From assembly GCA_905221605.1 (NCBI GenBank), contig CAJNDS010000255.1:69501-133500 (forward strand): a stretch of 64,000 nt of DNA. The letters are read 5' to 3'. The position numbers were made by a program, and so were the translations under genes. Every line of letters begins with the position of its first letter. Within the stretch, counting starts at the first letter, position 1. The notes beneath the pieces are model-generated. The model was given only the letters and a program-made list of their open reading frames with translations, searched no databases and was not told where the DNA came from. Origin of the DNA: Symbiodinium natans (taxonomy: Eukaryota; Sar; Dinophyceae; Suessiales; Symbiodiniaceae). Positions 9,001 through 20,375 of this stretch are shown piece by piece.

Positions 9001-10069
9001 TACATGCAGGAGAGGTTGGATTAACCCCCACGGGCCTACCTACCCTATTATTCCAATCATCCTTTTCTACAAGCCTTGCAATCTTCGTGCCACCAGCCGG
9101 CATCATCATCATTCCAATCCCAGTTCCAATCACTTAGGTTTCCTTCCTGCATTGCGGCAATCATGGCGGGTCCTTCTTCATTGCCTCTGTTTGATCGAGA
9201 TTAGGCAGCGCAGCGGCTTGAAGCAGACTGCAAGCCGTCAAAGTGTACAGCACGCAGCAACGACCCGTCAAAGAACTTATCTAAAGGACCACCTCTGCAC
9301 GGCGAACTCGCGCAGACAGCCTTTTAGCTGACGCACTGCGCAAACTGGCAACTTTGCAACTGTATGCGATGAGGCCTTGCCCTGCGGGATTCGAGGCCTT
9401 CCAAGGCCTCTCAAGGCTCGCCGTGCACAAATTCCAAAACCCCCTTTAGCTTGAAAGATTACAAGGCCTTGCCGGAAGTGCAAAGCATCTGGAGTGTTTG
9501 TTGTTTCGTAGGAAAGCCACGGTGTAAGGCTGGAGCCTGTGCACAAGCAGGTGTGCAGCACAGCAAAAGGAGAGTTGTTCGCTTGCGCAAGTGGGTGTGA
9601 GTTGACGTGGAGTGTTGTGCGTGAGGGTTGTTGCTTGAGACCACTTCGAAGTGTGTGAGATCTTGTGTTGGTTCCACTTTTTGACTTTTGGTTTGATTAC
9701 AAAAAGGGAACTAGACACCAATTATCCCAAAAGCAATCTGCGAAGATGTCAATTAACACAGTGGAGTTGGTTGTGTTGTCAGTGCGTTGATCGTGGTGTG
9801 GTGTTGTGATGGAAAGCAGGTGTCGAAAAGAACGCGAAACGCAAAGAAGAGGAAGATAGAGACAGTGTAGAAAGCTCAGGCGATGGTAGCGCGATAACGG
9901 CAACGGGGTGATACCACGTACATGCCAGCGTGCAAAAGTCTCACAGTCTAAGGCGCCTGCTGCCATGTTGTAAACAGAAGCATAGCTCTGCATGAGCGCA
10001 GGACAAGATGTCGTCCGCAATGATTGCGCGTCCACGAAAGCCGTCGCGTTATTTTTGCTGCTCCATTTT
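9001..10069. other. no gene recognised
   Basis: I see no exon pattern or repeat of note on either strand. Short open frames exist but lack codon bias and family motifs. Confidence 0.5.
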
Positions 10070-10440
10070 CAAAGCCTCAGAGTTCCCACGGTGTTTGCAA
10101 GGTTTTCGAAGCCATGGAGTTCCGTGCCCACGGTATTTGGGAGATTTTCGAAGTCTTAGAGGGTGTTTGCAACGTTTACAAAGACTCGGAGTTCCGCGAC
10201 CACGGTATTTTGCAAGGTTTTGCAAAGCCCAGAGTTCCGCGCCCGCCGTATTTGCGACACTTTCAGAAGCTCCATGAGTTACGGATTTTGGACGTTGTCG
10301 AAGCCCAGAGTTCCGCGCCCGCCCACGGTGTTTGCGAGGTTTTCGAAATTTGCTCGGTTTTCGAAGCCCCAGAGTCCCGACACGCACGATCCCCGCAGAG
10401 TGGTGCATCGCGCTGGCCGCGGCGAAACCCACCCCAGCTT
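10070..10440 (+). repeat. degenerate GTTTTCGAAGCC minisatellite
   Basis: A motif of the type GTTTTCGAAGCCCAGAGTTCC...CACGGTGTTTGC recurs about seven times with variable spacing of 40-60 bases. The array ends with a single copy of the sequence CGACACGCACGATCCCCGCA (10378-10397), which belongs to the 74-bp satellite at 12550. Confidence 0.8.
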
Positions 10441-10454
10441 AAGAAATAAGAAAG

Positions 10455-10608
10455 AATTTAATAGAGTGATTGGAGTGTGGTGATGGTAGTGTGGTGATTG
10501 ATTGTAGTGTGTGTGTGGTAGGAGTGTGGTGATGGTAGTGTGGTGATTGTAGTGTGGTGATGGTAGTGTGAGTGTGTGGTAGTGCGAGTGTGTGGTAGTG
10601 TGGTAGGG
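10455..10608 (+). repeat. GTGTGGTGATGGTAGT minisatellite
   Basis: Tandem, imperfect GTGTGGTGATGGTAGT and GTGTGTGGTAGT units. They sit inside the left copy of a long direct repeat, whose right copy (12921-13024) lacks this expansion. Confidence 0.85.
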
Positions 10609-10657
10609 CTAACGTTTTTGTTTCTCCGAAGAACCCTTCGCTGAAGCTTTCGGGAAA
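10609..10657 (+). repeat. left copy of a direct repeat flanking the 2.4-kb satellite block
   Basis: Contains TCTCCGAAGAACCCTTCGCT followed by GAAGCTTTCGGGAAAA. The same sequence recurs at 12970-13020. The matching flanks CGACACGCACGATCCCCGCA and GTGCATCGCGCT also occur at both ends. Confidence 0.9.
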
Positions 10658-10658
10658 A

Positions 10659-11110
10659 GTCGACTTTCGCGCCAGCAGCTCCGGGCGTCCGCGGCGTCCT
10701 GCGTTTGTACTACAAAAAGTCGACTTTCCAGCTACGGCAGCTCCGGGCGTCCGCGGCGTACTACGTTTGTACTACAAAAAGTCGACTTTCCAGCCACAGC
10801 AGCTCCGGGCGTCCGCGGCGTACTACGTTTGTACTACAAGTACTCCGTTTGTACTACAAAAAGTCGACTTTCCAGCTACGGCAGCTCCTGGCGTCCGCGG
10901 CGTACTACGTTTGTACTACAAAAAGTCGACTTTCCAGCTACGGCAGCTCCAGGCGTCCGCGGCGTTCTACATTTGTACTACAAAAAGTCGACTTTCCAGC
11001 CACGGCAGCTCCGGGCGTCCGCGGCGTACTACGTTTGTACTGCAAAAAGTCGACTTCCCAGCCACGGCAGCTCCGGCCGTCCGCGTTCTGCGTTTGTACT
11101 GACTTTCCAG
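10659..11110 (+). repeat. 62-bp satellite with a GTCGAC site per unit, seven copies
   Basis: GTCGACTTTCC starts at 10659, 10719, 10781, 10863, 10925, 10987 and 11049. The spacing is 62 except for 60 in the first unit and 82 in the third, which contains an extra 20-base piece. Each unit also carries GTCCGCGG and GTTTGTACTACAAAA. Since 62 is not a multiple of three, the open frames through it are not a repeat protein. Confidence 0.95.
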
Positions 11111-12549
11111 GAGAGGAAGAAGAAAAGAAGAGCAGAGGAAGAGGAGAGGAAGAGGAGAGGAAGAGGAGAGGAAGAGGAGAGGAAGAGGAGAGGAAGAGCA
11201 GAGGAAGAGCAGAGGAAGAGGAGAGGAAGAGGAGAGGAGAGGAAGAGGAGAGGAAGAGGAGAGGAAGAGGAGAGGAAGAGGAAAAGAAGAGGAGAGGAAG
11301 AGGAGAGGAAGAGGAAAAGAAGAGGAAAAGAAGAGAGGAAGAGGAGAGGAAGAGGAGAGGAAGAAGAGAGGAAGAGGAGAGGAAGAGGAGAGGAAGAGGA
11401 AAAGAAGAGGAGAGGAAGAGGAGAGGAAGAGGAGAGGAAGAGGAGAGGAAGAGGAGAGGAAGAGGAGAGGAAGAGGAGAGGAAGAGGAGAGGAAGAGGAG
11501 AGGAGAGGAAGAGAGAGGAAGAGGAGAGGAAGAGGAGAGGAAGAGGAAAAGAAGAGGAGAGGAAGAGGAGAGGAAGAGGAAAAGAAGAGGAGAGGAAGAG
11601 GAGAGGAAGAGGAGAGGAAGAGGAGAGGAAGAGGAGAGGAAGAGGAGAGGAAGAGGAGAGGAAGAGGAGAGGAAGAGGAGAGGAAGAGGAGAGGAAGAGG
11701 AGAGGAAGAGGAGAGAAGAGGAGAGGAAGAGGAGAGGAAGAGGAAAAGAAGAGGAGAGGAAGAGGAGAGGAAGAGGAGAGGAAGAGGAGAGGAAGAGGAG
11801 AGGAAGAGGAGAGGAAGAGGAGAGGAAGAGGAGAGGAAGAGGAGAGGAAGAGGAGAGGAAGAGGAGAGGAAGAGGAGAGGAAGAGGAGAGGAAGAGGAAA
11901 GGAAGAAGAAAGGAAGAGGAAAAGAAGAGGAGAGGAAGAAAGAGAGGAAGAGGAAAGGAAGAGGAAAAGAAAAGGAGAGGAAGAGGAGAGGGAGAGGAGA
12001 GGAAGAGGAGAGGAAGAGGAGAGGAAGAGGAGAGGAAGAGGAGAGGAAGAGGAGAGGAAGAGGAGAGGAAGAGGAGAGGAAGAGGAGAAGAAGAAGAAAG
12101 GAAGAGGAAAAGAAGAGGAGAGGAAGAGCAGAGGAAGAGCAGAGGAAGAGGAGAGGAAGAGGAGAGGAGAGGAAGAGGAGAGGAAGAGGAGAGGAGAGGA
12201 GAGGAAGAGGAAAAGAAGAGGAGAGGAAGAGGAGAGGAAGAATCAAGAGGAAAAGAAGAGCAGAGGAAGAGGAGAGGAAGAGGAGAGGAAGAGGAGAGGA
12301 AGAGGAGAGGAAGAGGAGAGGAAGAGGAGAGGAAGAGGAGAGGAAGAGGAGACGAAGAGGAGAGGAAGAGGAGAGGAAGAGGAGAGGAAGAGGAGAGGAA
12401 GAGGAGAGGAAGAGGAGAGGAAGAGGAGAGGAAGAGGAGAGGAAGAAGAGAGAGGAAGAGGAAAAGAAGAGGAGAGGAAGAGGAGAGGAAGAGGAGAGGA
12501 AGAAGAGCAGAGGAAGAGGAGAGGAAGAGGAGAGGAAGAGGTGAGGAAG
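11108..12549 (+). repeat. 1.4-kb homopurine tract, 11-bp unit GAGGAAGAGGA
   Basis: Almost every base from 11108 to about 12540 is A or G. The unit GAGGAAGAGGA repeats with variants such as GAGGAAAAGAA. All three plus frames are open and read as Glu/Arg/Lys/Gly repeats, and the minus frames as Leu/Ser/Pro. This is the expected result of an 11-bp purine repeat and not evidence of a gene. Tracts of this type can form triplex (H-DNA) structures. Confidence 0.97.
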
Positions 12550-12957
12550 GCTCCGACACGCACGATCCCCGCAGAGGGTGCACGACCACGCTTGAAAATA
12601 CGCAAAAACGCACAGCGGGAGTGCTCCGACACGCACGATCCCCGCAGAGGGTGTGCGAAGCAAGCTGTACAATGCGCAAAAACGCACAGCGGGAGCGCTC
12701 CGACACGCACGATCCCCGCAGAGGGTGCGCGGGCACAAATCCACATGCGCAAAAATTCGCACAGCGGGAGCGCTCCGACACGCACGATCCCCGCAGAGGG
12801 CGCGCGGGCGCACATCTAAATGCGCAAAAACGCACAGCGGGAGCGCTCCGACACGCGCGATCCCCGCAGAGGGCGCGCGGGCGCACATCTAAATGCACAA
12901 AAACGCACAGCGGGAGCGCTCCGACACGCACGATCCCCGCAGAGGGGTGCATCGCGC
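12550..12957 (+). repeat. 74-bp satellite, five units plus a partial copy
   Basis: GCTCCGACACGC starts at 12550, 12623, 12697, 12772, 12845 and 12918 (spacing 73-75). Conserved parts are ACGATCCCCGCAGAGGG and CGCAAAAACGCACAGCGGGA, with a variable middle. One further partial copy lies at 10376. Confidence 0.95.
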
Positions 12958-12965
12958 TTGGTGAT

Positions 12966-13024
12966 GGTAGGTTGACGTTTTTTTCTCCGAAGAACCCTTC
13001 GCTGAAGCTTTCGGGAAAAAACGA
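12966..13024 (+). repeat. right copy of the flanking direct repeat
   Basis: Matches 10609-10657 over TCTCCGAAGAACCCTTCGCT and the following GAAGCTTTCGGGAAAA. Confidence 0.9.
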
Positions 13025-13510
13025 TTTTGCAGCCTCCACCCAAGGGTCTGCGTTGATGCCGGAAATGGCGGTTGTTTGCCAACCAGCTCTTAAGCATGTC
13101 AGCAAAATTGCGTCCAGCAAAAATTGCCAGGCTGGAATCTCTTCTGTGGAACGACGTCCCATGCCGTAAGCAGCTTCCGCATGAGAACCAACAGCTGACC
13201 CAGACCTTCTTGAGCCTCCACAGCACGCTTGGTGCTGTGCCAATGCGTCGACTGGGCTACATTAAAGTTTGTAAAACCCACTTCCATACGAAGACTTTCA
13301 TTACTTTTCGGGTCCGATTTGAGGGTTTGCGGCAAACCCAGCGGCAGAATCCTTGGCAAAATCTAGGCCTGGCGACGAAATCAGCGGCGGAATGCTTGGC
13401 AGGATTTAAGGCTTAGGACAGAATTGGGGGGAAATTTGGCGGCAAAATGCTTGGCAGGTTTCAGGCCCACAGGCCTGACGACAGATTGTTGGGAAAATGT
13501 GCCCTTTTTC
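13025..13510. other. no gene assigned
   Basis: Two minus-strand frames between 12970 and 13243 are open and non-repetitive, but neither has a family motif and they compete with each other. From 13370 on the sequence becomes repetitive (GGCAGGATTT-like words). Confidence 0.45.
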
Positions 13511-13545
13511 CAAACAGCCGAGCCCCAAAAAAACTCGGCTGTTTG
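13511..13545. repeat. perfect 12-base hairpin
   Basis: CAAACAGCCGAG (13511-13522) and CTCGGCTGTTTG (13534-13545), separated by CCCCAAAAAAA. Confidence 0.9.
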
Positions 13546-13579
13546 CCTGAAGGGGGGGGCCCGAGGGGGGGGGGGTGTG

Positions 13580-13735
13580 GGGCGGGAACCACTCGGAAAG
13601 CACTCGGAAACGACTGGGAGTAAAACTCAGACCCCCCCCATTTCCATACATGGAAATGGGTGGGGGTTTGAATTTTACTCGCAGCCCGAGTGGTTCCGAG
13701 TCGTTCCCAATTCCTTCGCGAGTGGTTCCGGCCGC
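13580..13735. repeat. imperfect fold-back element, arms about 65 bases
   Basis: The centre is the perfect pair CCCATTTCCAT (13637-13647) and ATGGAAATGGG (13650-13660) with a 2-base loop. Outward, GAGTAAAA pairs with TTTTACTC and GGAACCACTCGG with CCGAGTGGTTCC. It is bounded by runs of G on the left (13550-13580) and long runs of C on the right (13736-13830). A MITE-like origin is possible but no target duplication was identified. Confidence 0.75.
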
Positions 13736-13945
13736 CGCCGCGCCCCACCCCACCCCCCACCACCCCCAACCCCCCCACCCCCCCACGCCGCCCCCCACGC
13801 CCCCCACCCCCCCAACTCCCACCCCCCGCCTTACGATACAACTGAAATTCGGCTGTAACGCAACCCACACCCTTGGAACCGAAACTTAACAGATTCGGCT
13901 GTAACCCCCAACCCCCAGCCAAATCCGCCCCGCCCCCCATCCCCC

Positions 13946-14062
13946 CCCCTGGTTTTTGCCAGGGTTTTCAGATCACAGCCCAGATTCTTGCCATGGTTTT
14001 TGCCAGAGGTTTAGATCACAGCCCAGATTCTTGCCATAGCTTTTGCCGGCAATGTTGGCGGC
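13946..14062 (+). repeat. tandem duplication of about 45 bases
   Basis: Two units run from GGTTTTTGCCAG to AGATCACAGCCCAGATTC and TTGCCAT, followed by a third partial unit. Confidence 0.85.
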
Positions 14063-17000
14063 ACGGGCTAATCTTGCCAGCTAGTTGTCCCGACACTTTG
14101 CCGGCCACGTTGGCCAGCGATGCCGGCGAATCCGGCAGCAGTCTTCGTATGCAACGGATTCCCACAAATTGAAGTTGTGTGACAGAAAATCTTCCGCCTT
14201 GCCTCCACGAGGTACGAGCCAGGACTGCAATAGGCGAAGCAACTGAGGCCGATCGGCCCTACCTGGATCAGTCATCCTCGGGGCCACGCTCACCATCCGA
14301 CCAGGTACGGTAGCCGCTTTAGGTGCAGGCGCGGTAACTTAGCTGCGCAAGGCTGCAGTTGCGAGAGTTTGCTTGCAGGAAAAAAAAAAGATTTGTGGGC
14401 AGTTTGGTGCCTAAACTTGGTGCTTGAGCAAGTTGTCATCGCGGACGTTGTGCCCGTACTCTGCGGCGCTATGTGGGGGGGGAGGTGTCATGTTATTTCA
14501 GAGCAAGAAAACGGCCGAATGGAGGCCAGGGTTTGCTTGACAATATCAGATTATTGTTGAGTTGTGGCATTCTCAGAGATCGGCAAGATCCAGAAAGCAA
14601 ACCAGAACCAGACAAACAGTCAGCAGCGTTGCAACAGTGTTACCGGCGATGGAGTGGCTTCCAAAACTGTGGTGTAAAAAGTTGAGTTGTTCTGATGCCC
14701 TTCTGGGTATGGGCATTTTTTGAACGCTGAGTGTCGCAAACTGATGCATGTCCCAAAGCCGCGCCTTTGGTGTGTTGCATGTAAAAATACGAGAATCCGA
14801 AGCTCTTGGGCGAAAGAAAGCGGCTTTCAACAGTTTGGTTTGTAGTATGCCAGGATGCGTTCATAACATGAAACTCTAACAGCGATGTGATCACCCGAGG
14901 CACAGGGAACAATTCTGTATAGCAACATGAACAAGAAAGGAGTAAAACGGTACGCCGTCAGTTGAGTATCGTAAAAAACTTGGGCGGCGCCTCCACCCCT
15001 CAAGATTTGCTCATGCAGTCTACATTGCACAAATGCGCCGTCTACTCTTTTCTTGTTTTTGCCATGTTGCAGATGTGTTTGTGCAGGTTCCTACAGTTCG
15101 AGAGAAAGTTGTCAAATAGCGACAAGACATTTTGAAATCGTTTTTTTGAATTGCTAGCGTTTATTTCCTTTAATGCAACAGCATACCTTTCTGGGCCAAC
15201 TTGTTTTGTACCCCGTGTGCTCGAATCGTGTGCCATGGCCGCCATGGCGTCCTTGCGGGTTTTGCGCTTGCCCAAGTGGCATCGGTGCCAAGTACCGATG
15301 CAAATGCCATATGGAACCTTTCGTGCAGCATGTGTGTGTATGTGTGTGGGGGGGTTGGTTCATCCAAGGCCGATGCCCTGTTGGGTTTTGATGAAGTCAT
15401 TTAGTTCTCCCGTATTGAGTTAATGCATGTCAATGCTGTTTGAAATGGCGCTGTATCCCTTCAGGAAGACACCGTTGGCCAGAAGCGCAATTGCGACAGG
15501 CAAGGCAGGATGTGCCGCAGGTAGTTGCGATTGCACGATGTACCTACCTTTTTAAAACATAGGACGTCAGTATGCTATAGAGCTGAGCTTACAACTCATT
15601 TTGTGATGCACTTTTGTTCGTTAAGGGCTTGTCGAATTGTAAGTTGATACATGTCGTTGTAGCGTTCCGGGCGCGAGACTGCTGACGGAGGTTCATGTGT
15701 CACGCATCTTGAAAGCTGTGCGCTTTTTGTCTATCCAATACCTTCCAGACTGAAATCGCTTGGCAACCGCGCCCACTCTGAGCTCGCAGTCCGAAGCCAT
15801 CTGGGGGACCTAAAACCAATGGTAGTAGCATTGATCCTGGCTATGTAAAACCTTACGTACTCAACTTGATCCCATCCTCATGAAAACCACCCATGACCAC
15901 ATTGCCATGGCTTCTTGCAGTTTGCAGTATTGAGAAATTTGCGTGTTGTTGAAGGCATTGTATCACGTTCTTTCACACCATGACATTTCGCTAGGACGAC
16001 CTTGTAGCCCCAATTCCTACTTAAGAGTGACTGGTTCCTCTCCTCAGACAGTGACAACATGTCTGCCCATGTCATCTTTCGAGTTCGCTGCCAGAACACG
16101 CAGCCAGGAGAGAAGGCCCCATCGACCACTGCGGAGAAGTACCCCAAACCAGCACCCCTACAGTGGATAGGCTGCTTCATTGTAGCGATCTTGTTCCGAG
16201 TGTTGCAGACGCAACATCCGTAGGCCCTCGTGCCCCAATCCACAGTCCCTCAATGCATTGCCGGGCCAAAGAAGTCCTGGCTGTTGAAGCCTTGGTTCTT
16301 CAAGCCCCCCAAACCCAAAAGCGTCATGTTAAAACAACGCATGGAACTTGCAATGCCGGCGACCAGATTTCAGGATAAGTAAGGGCTTTGGGTTTGCCGC
16401 GTCCTCTGAATGCCTTGCAACATTTCGAAGCATTTGCTTGAGTAACAGTATGTTCGCGTGAATCATTGACAGTGTCTTGCTGAAGGGCCAGCTAGGTTGG
16501 CAAGCTGCGCAAAATCCATAACCCGACCTAACCGGAAACAGCAAGGTCTTCCTGGTGGGCTCTGCCCAGATTCTTGGCCGCTGGTCTCCCGAGGTCGCGG
16601 TGCCGCTGACCACGAATGCAACGGAGCGATTGCTTGATTTTGCTTGGCTGGGAGCTGATTGAGCTGGGCCTGCTTTTTTGGGGCTTTGCCAAGAGTTCGA
16701 CTGAGGCGCCGCAGTGTTTGTATGCATCAGAGTGGTCCCCCAACAGGCACCAGAACTTCAGAGGCCGACAATAGTTGATACTTGTCAAGCATCCCAGAAG
16801 GCGACCCTGCACGATCGCATGCACCCATGATCTCACGTCTTATGCATCTGGCTCTAACTTTTAGTACAAGTCTTGGGATCTTCAGAGCCTTCGGACATGG
16901 CGCTGAATGCTTGGCCGACGTGGGCTCTGGCCTGGTACGTGTTCCTCTGCGCCATCTCGCTGCTGTAGCTGGACTGATTATGGCTGATGATCAGGATGAC

Positions 17001-17934
17001 AGGAAGCAGGGGCCATTTGGTTAAAAGAAATCTTCTACCACTCGGATGTTGATCTGCTGAAGTCTGACGCCTTGAAGTGTAAAGACTCAAACTCTCAGAC
17101 AAGCCGTGTTTATCCCCAAAGGCAAGAGATGTCAATCGTTCAACGCCGTGAAAGCACCAAAAAGCAAAAGAGCATGCTGAACGCTTGCGGAACACTAGTG
17201 GTATGCCTCACAACCTCAGGTAGTTGCAGTACCATGCATTCAGTTGATCCGCCAAGTAAATGTCCAGTATCGGTTTTCCAAATCCTTCAGCCGCTACCCG
17301 AAACCCCAAGAAACCCTGATCTTGAAGCTTCCGAGTTTCAGGAACCTTGGTTTGGTACTCTCTTTGCTGTGCTGCAGGCGCTCGGAGACACAGCCGCAAA
17401 ACAGCAGACTTGTTGGTTTTTTTGTGGTTTGGCTCTTGGTTTTTGCTGTCCAGAACTGGAAAGTTTTCGGGCCTTCTCAACATTCTTATGGGACTTTTCA
17501 TTGTATGGCTGTTGGAGGGCTCATTGAAGACACTCTTGTTGAAGTTGCAGGTTGATTACCAGTGAAGAGACTTTAAAGTGGAGTTTGAGACCAAGGTTGT
17601 GTCAAGATGATCGAAATTTTTCAGGCTTCCAGCTCGGAACCAGAGCCCCAAGCCCCAAAGGCCCCAAACCTTCAACCTTGACCACCTTTGATGGAGAAAA
17701 CCTGTAAAATAGAAAAGAGGATGGTGGTCGACCGGCCTGGTATCGGCGTAGCTTGCGTTGGCTTGGTGCAGTCTACGTCCTGGTTGCTGCTGAACTCAAT
17801 TAGCTGCTTGAGAGGCGAAGAGACCTAGCTTCCTGAAGCTAAAGGCCGAGAGTCGACAGTCAGAAAGCACCAGCCGAGTTGGGCCTGAGGACCCACTCCA
17901 AACCCAGGCCCTAGGCAAAACCCACAAAACCTTG
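14063..17934. other. no gene recognised
   Basis: Both strands were read for exon-like, family-like or repeat structure and nothing could be supported. The minus frame at 15878-16243 is open for 121 codons without a recognisable motif. A G-rich run occurs at 14474-14482. Confidence 0.45.
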
Positions 17935-18275
17935 ACAACCCTAAGCCCTAAAACCCTAAACCTCAAACCCAGAACCCCCTAAACCCTTACATCCTCAAAA
18001 GCCCTAAGCCCTAAAACCCTAAACCCTGACTCACAAACAGGGGGAAGGGGGGATGGGGGGGGGAGCGACGTTGGCCCCCCTTATCCCTGTCATGTGGTCC
18101 CCCGACCCCCTCCCCGGTGGTGTGGTTGGAGGGTTGGGGTTAGGGTTTAGGGTTTAAGGTTAAGGGCTTAGGGTTTGTAAGTTGTCACACCCGGTAGGTT
18201 TTACGGTTTGGGTTCAGGGTTTAGGGTTCAGGGTCTAAGGTTAGGGTCTAAGGTTTGGAGTCTTAGGATTTAGGG
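17935..18275. repeat. degenerate telomere-like DNA in two opposite blocks
   Basis: 17939-18030 contains CCCTAAACC and CCCTAAAACCCTAAACCC. After a C/G-rich spacer (18035-18115), 18135-18270 contains GGGTTTAGGGTTTAAGG and GTTTAGGGTTCAGGG. The unit fits the TTTAGGG type known from dinoflagellates. The order CCCTAAA then TTTAGGG is the opposite of a simple end-to-end chromosome fusion. Confidence 0.7.
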
Positions 18276-20199
18276 TGTAGATTCTGTGTTTCTGGTGGTT
18301 TGCTTCTCGAGGCTGTACTTGAAGCTTCAAACATGTATTGTGGGGAATGCCTGCGGCCTTTGGTGTGGAAACTCCTCTGAAACACCTAGTGCTGGTGACA
18401 TGCTGAGATGGTGTTTAACTCGTTGTGTTCGCGGTCCTTGTTGAAAACAAGCAGGACAAGAGTGCCGTCTTAGTGTATGGCAGCTGTTGCCATGGACGGA
18501 CGATATGGAGAATATGACAACCAACGCCGGGGGCCTGGCTAGGGGCGGACCCGGCCAGGGGGCTCCGAAGTTTTGGATGATTTGTGTGTTTATTCGTCGA
18601 CACAAAAATTTTCCGAACCCCCTAGCATCTTCAGCGCAGCCAGCAGGATCTGACCACAGTGCTTCTCCGCTTGCGGGGTCAATTGTCCTGTCAGGGGCCG
18701 GGACGTCCATGCATGTTCGGAGATAGACCACTGCGTTTCTCGACAACCTCCACCAGGATGGTTATGTTTTCAGGTGGCTTGCTGCCGGCTTTCTTCTTGC
18801 CTTTGACGGGGACCTCTGAGCCCGGCCGCCCAACGCTGCAACATTAACGAGCAAGTCTCCGCCGCGGATTCAGGGATCGTGCCCCAAGGTATAGGCAAAC
18901 TGGCCAGCAGCTTCTTTCCAGGCCAGCCCGGCTTCTTGAACTGGAAGCCCAGAAGTTGTTTCGCTTACGGGCATAGGTACATGTGGTCACCCACTTTGCT
19001 TGCCTTTCTTTTTTCATTGCTCGCTTTAGTGCAAGCTTACTTACACTGCTTGGTATCTCTTATTACAAGTCGAGAAACGCACGTTTTACTGTCTTGTGAT
19101 CAATACGTCATAATTTGCGACTTTGTTGCGTGTCATGTTTAACAGCAGCAGCGTGCAAAGAGGTTTCGTTGGCTCTGTTCCGCACGTGTGAGCAATCGCT
19201 TCGCTCCAAGGACACGCGTTTGCTCAACTCGTCGTGCACTCGCAACGTCTTTAAAATGCGGTTCTGTTACCGTGTTTAAGAAATTGTCAGCTGCCTGTTT
19301 GATGACAAACACTCCTTTCACATCTGAAATGATGTTTTTCAGTTTATTCAACTGTTAAGTTGTGGCAATGCCTTCGAAATTTCAGGCCGTATTTGTCAAA
19401 TGTCGGAATTTGAAGAGTTGATGTATGTTAATTACTATGTAGTTCATGTGATTCATGTGTGATTTTTTCGAATTTCGTGAAGAAAACGTCTTACTGGTTT
19501 ATTGTGTCAGACAAAATGTTTTAACACACTTGGGGTATCTTGGAGCACTGGCAAGACAGATCGCAATTACTGCTACAACTGTGGATGTCGCATACAGTCA
19601 TTGCTAGATGAGCAAGTAGTTCGTATACTAATAGAATTATAGAAAACAAAACATATAGGTCCTAGATACAATAGCTCCAGTGCGCAACAACCCGTGTCTG
19701 TTCCAACCTAAGGTACCCAGTTCTTGGTAGTTCTGCTTCAATTCTTTCTGGTTGCCGTAATGCAATGCCATTTCCCGTTACAGGTTCGCTTAGATGGCGT
19801 CCTGTGGTTTTCGCAACTGCCCAACCCGACTTCCGTGACAACCCTCACTCAAAATGAATGCTCGTGTGAAGCAGATGTCGTTCAGCCCCCTACTGCACTT
19901 CGCCGGATGTATGAGACAATAGAAAGAAGGCCCCCTTGAGTGCCCTGTTCCAGTTCACGTCATGCTTGGTGTTTTGACATTTCCTGAGGTTGCATATCGA
20001 AGTTTCTTCCCGGCAGATTACCCGCACCGGTATGTGTTTTGGGACAATATGATGAGCAGCATCCTCATCCACAGACGCCTGGCATCACATGCCGTTGTGT
20101 ACTTGAACCTCAAGCCACCTCAATTGTGAGGCCCCGGACTGAGACGTTGCCACTACCCAGCTCTACAGCCAAAGCTGCCGCATAACTACTTAGGAGCCT
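18276..20199. other. no gene recognised
   Basis: Nothing supportable. 19360-19680 is relatively AT-rich. Confidence 0.45.
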
Positions 20200-20375
20200 G
20201 GAAACCTTGTACACCTTGCCGAAACCTGGGTTCAACCTGGGTCCGAACCTAAGCTCGAACCGAAGTTCCAGCCTGGGTTCGCAATGTTGGCACCTGGGTT
20301 GGAACTGGATTCTCAACCTGGGTGTGAACCTGGGTTCCAACCTCTAAGTTCAAATCTGGGTTCAAAACTTAGGTG
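20200..20375 (+). repeat. GAACCTGGGTTC minisatellite
   Basis: About ten imperfect copies of a 12-18 base unit GAACCTGGGTTC. The unit is itself partly palindromic. Confidence 0.85.

Noticed and set aside
10705-12819. Open frame of 704 codons, rich in Glu, Arg and Lys
   Set aside because: It runs through a 62-bp satellite, an 11-bp purine repeat and a 74-bp satellite. All plus frames are open in the purine tract, so openness carries no coding signal.
12550-12957. CRISPR-like array (conserved repeats with variable middles)
   Set aside because: This is eukaryotic nuclear DNA with no cas genes. The units are directly adjacent satellites and the middles are related to each other.
10967-13243. Minus-strand open frame of 758 codons, Leu/Ser/Pro rich
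   Set aside because: It is the complement of the same repeats. Only the part above 12970 is non-repetitive, and that part has competing frames and no motif.
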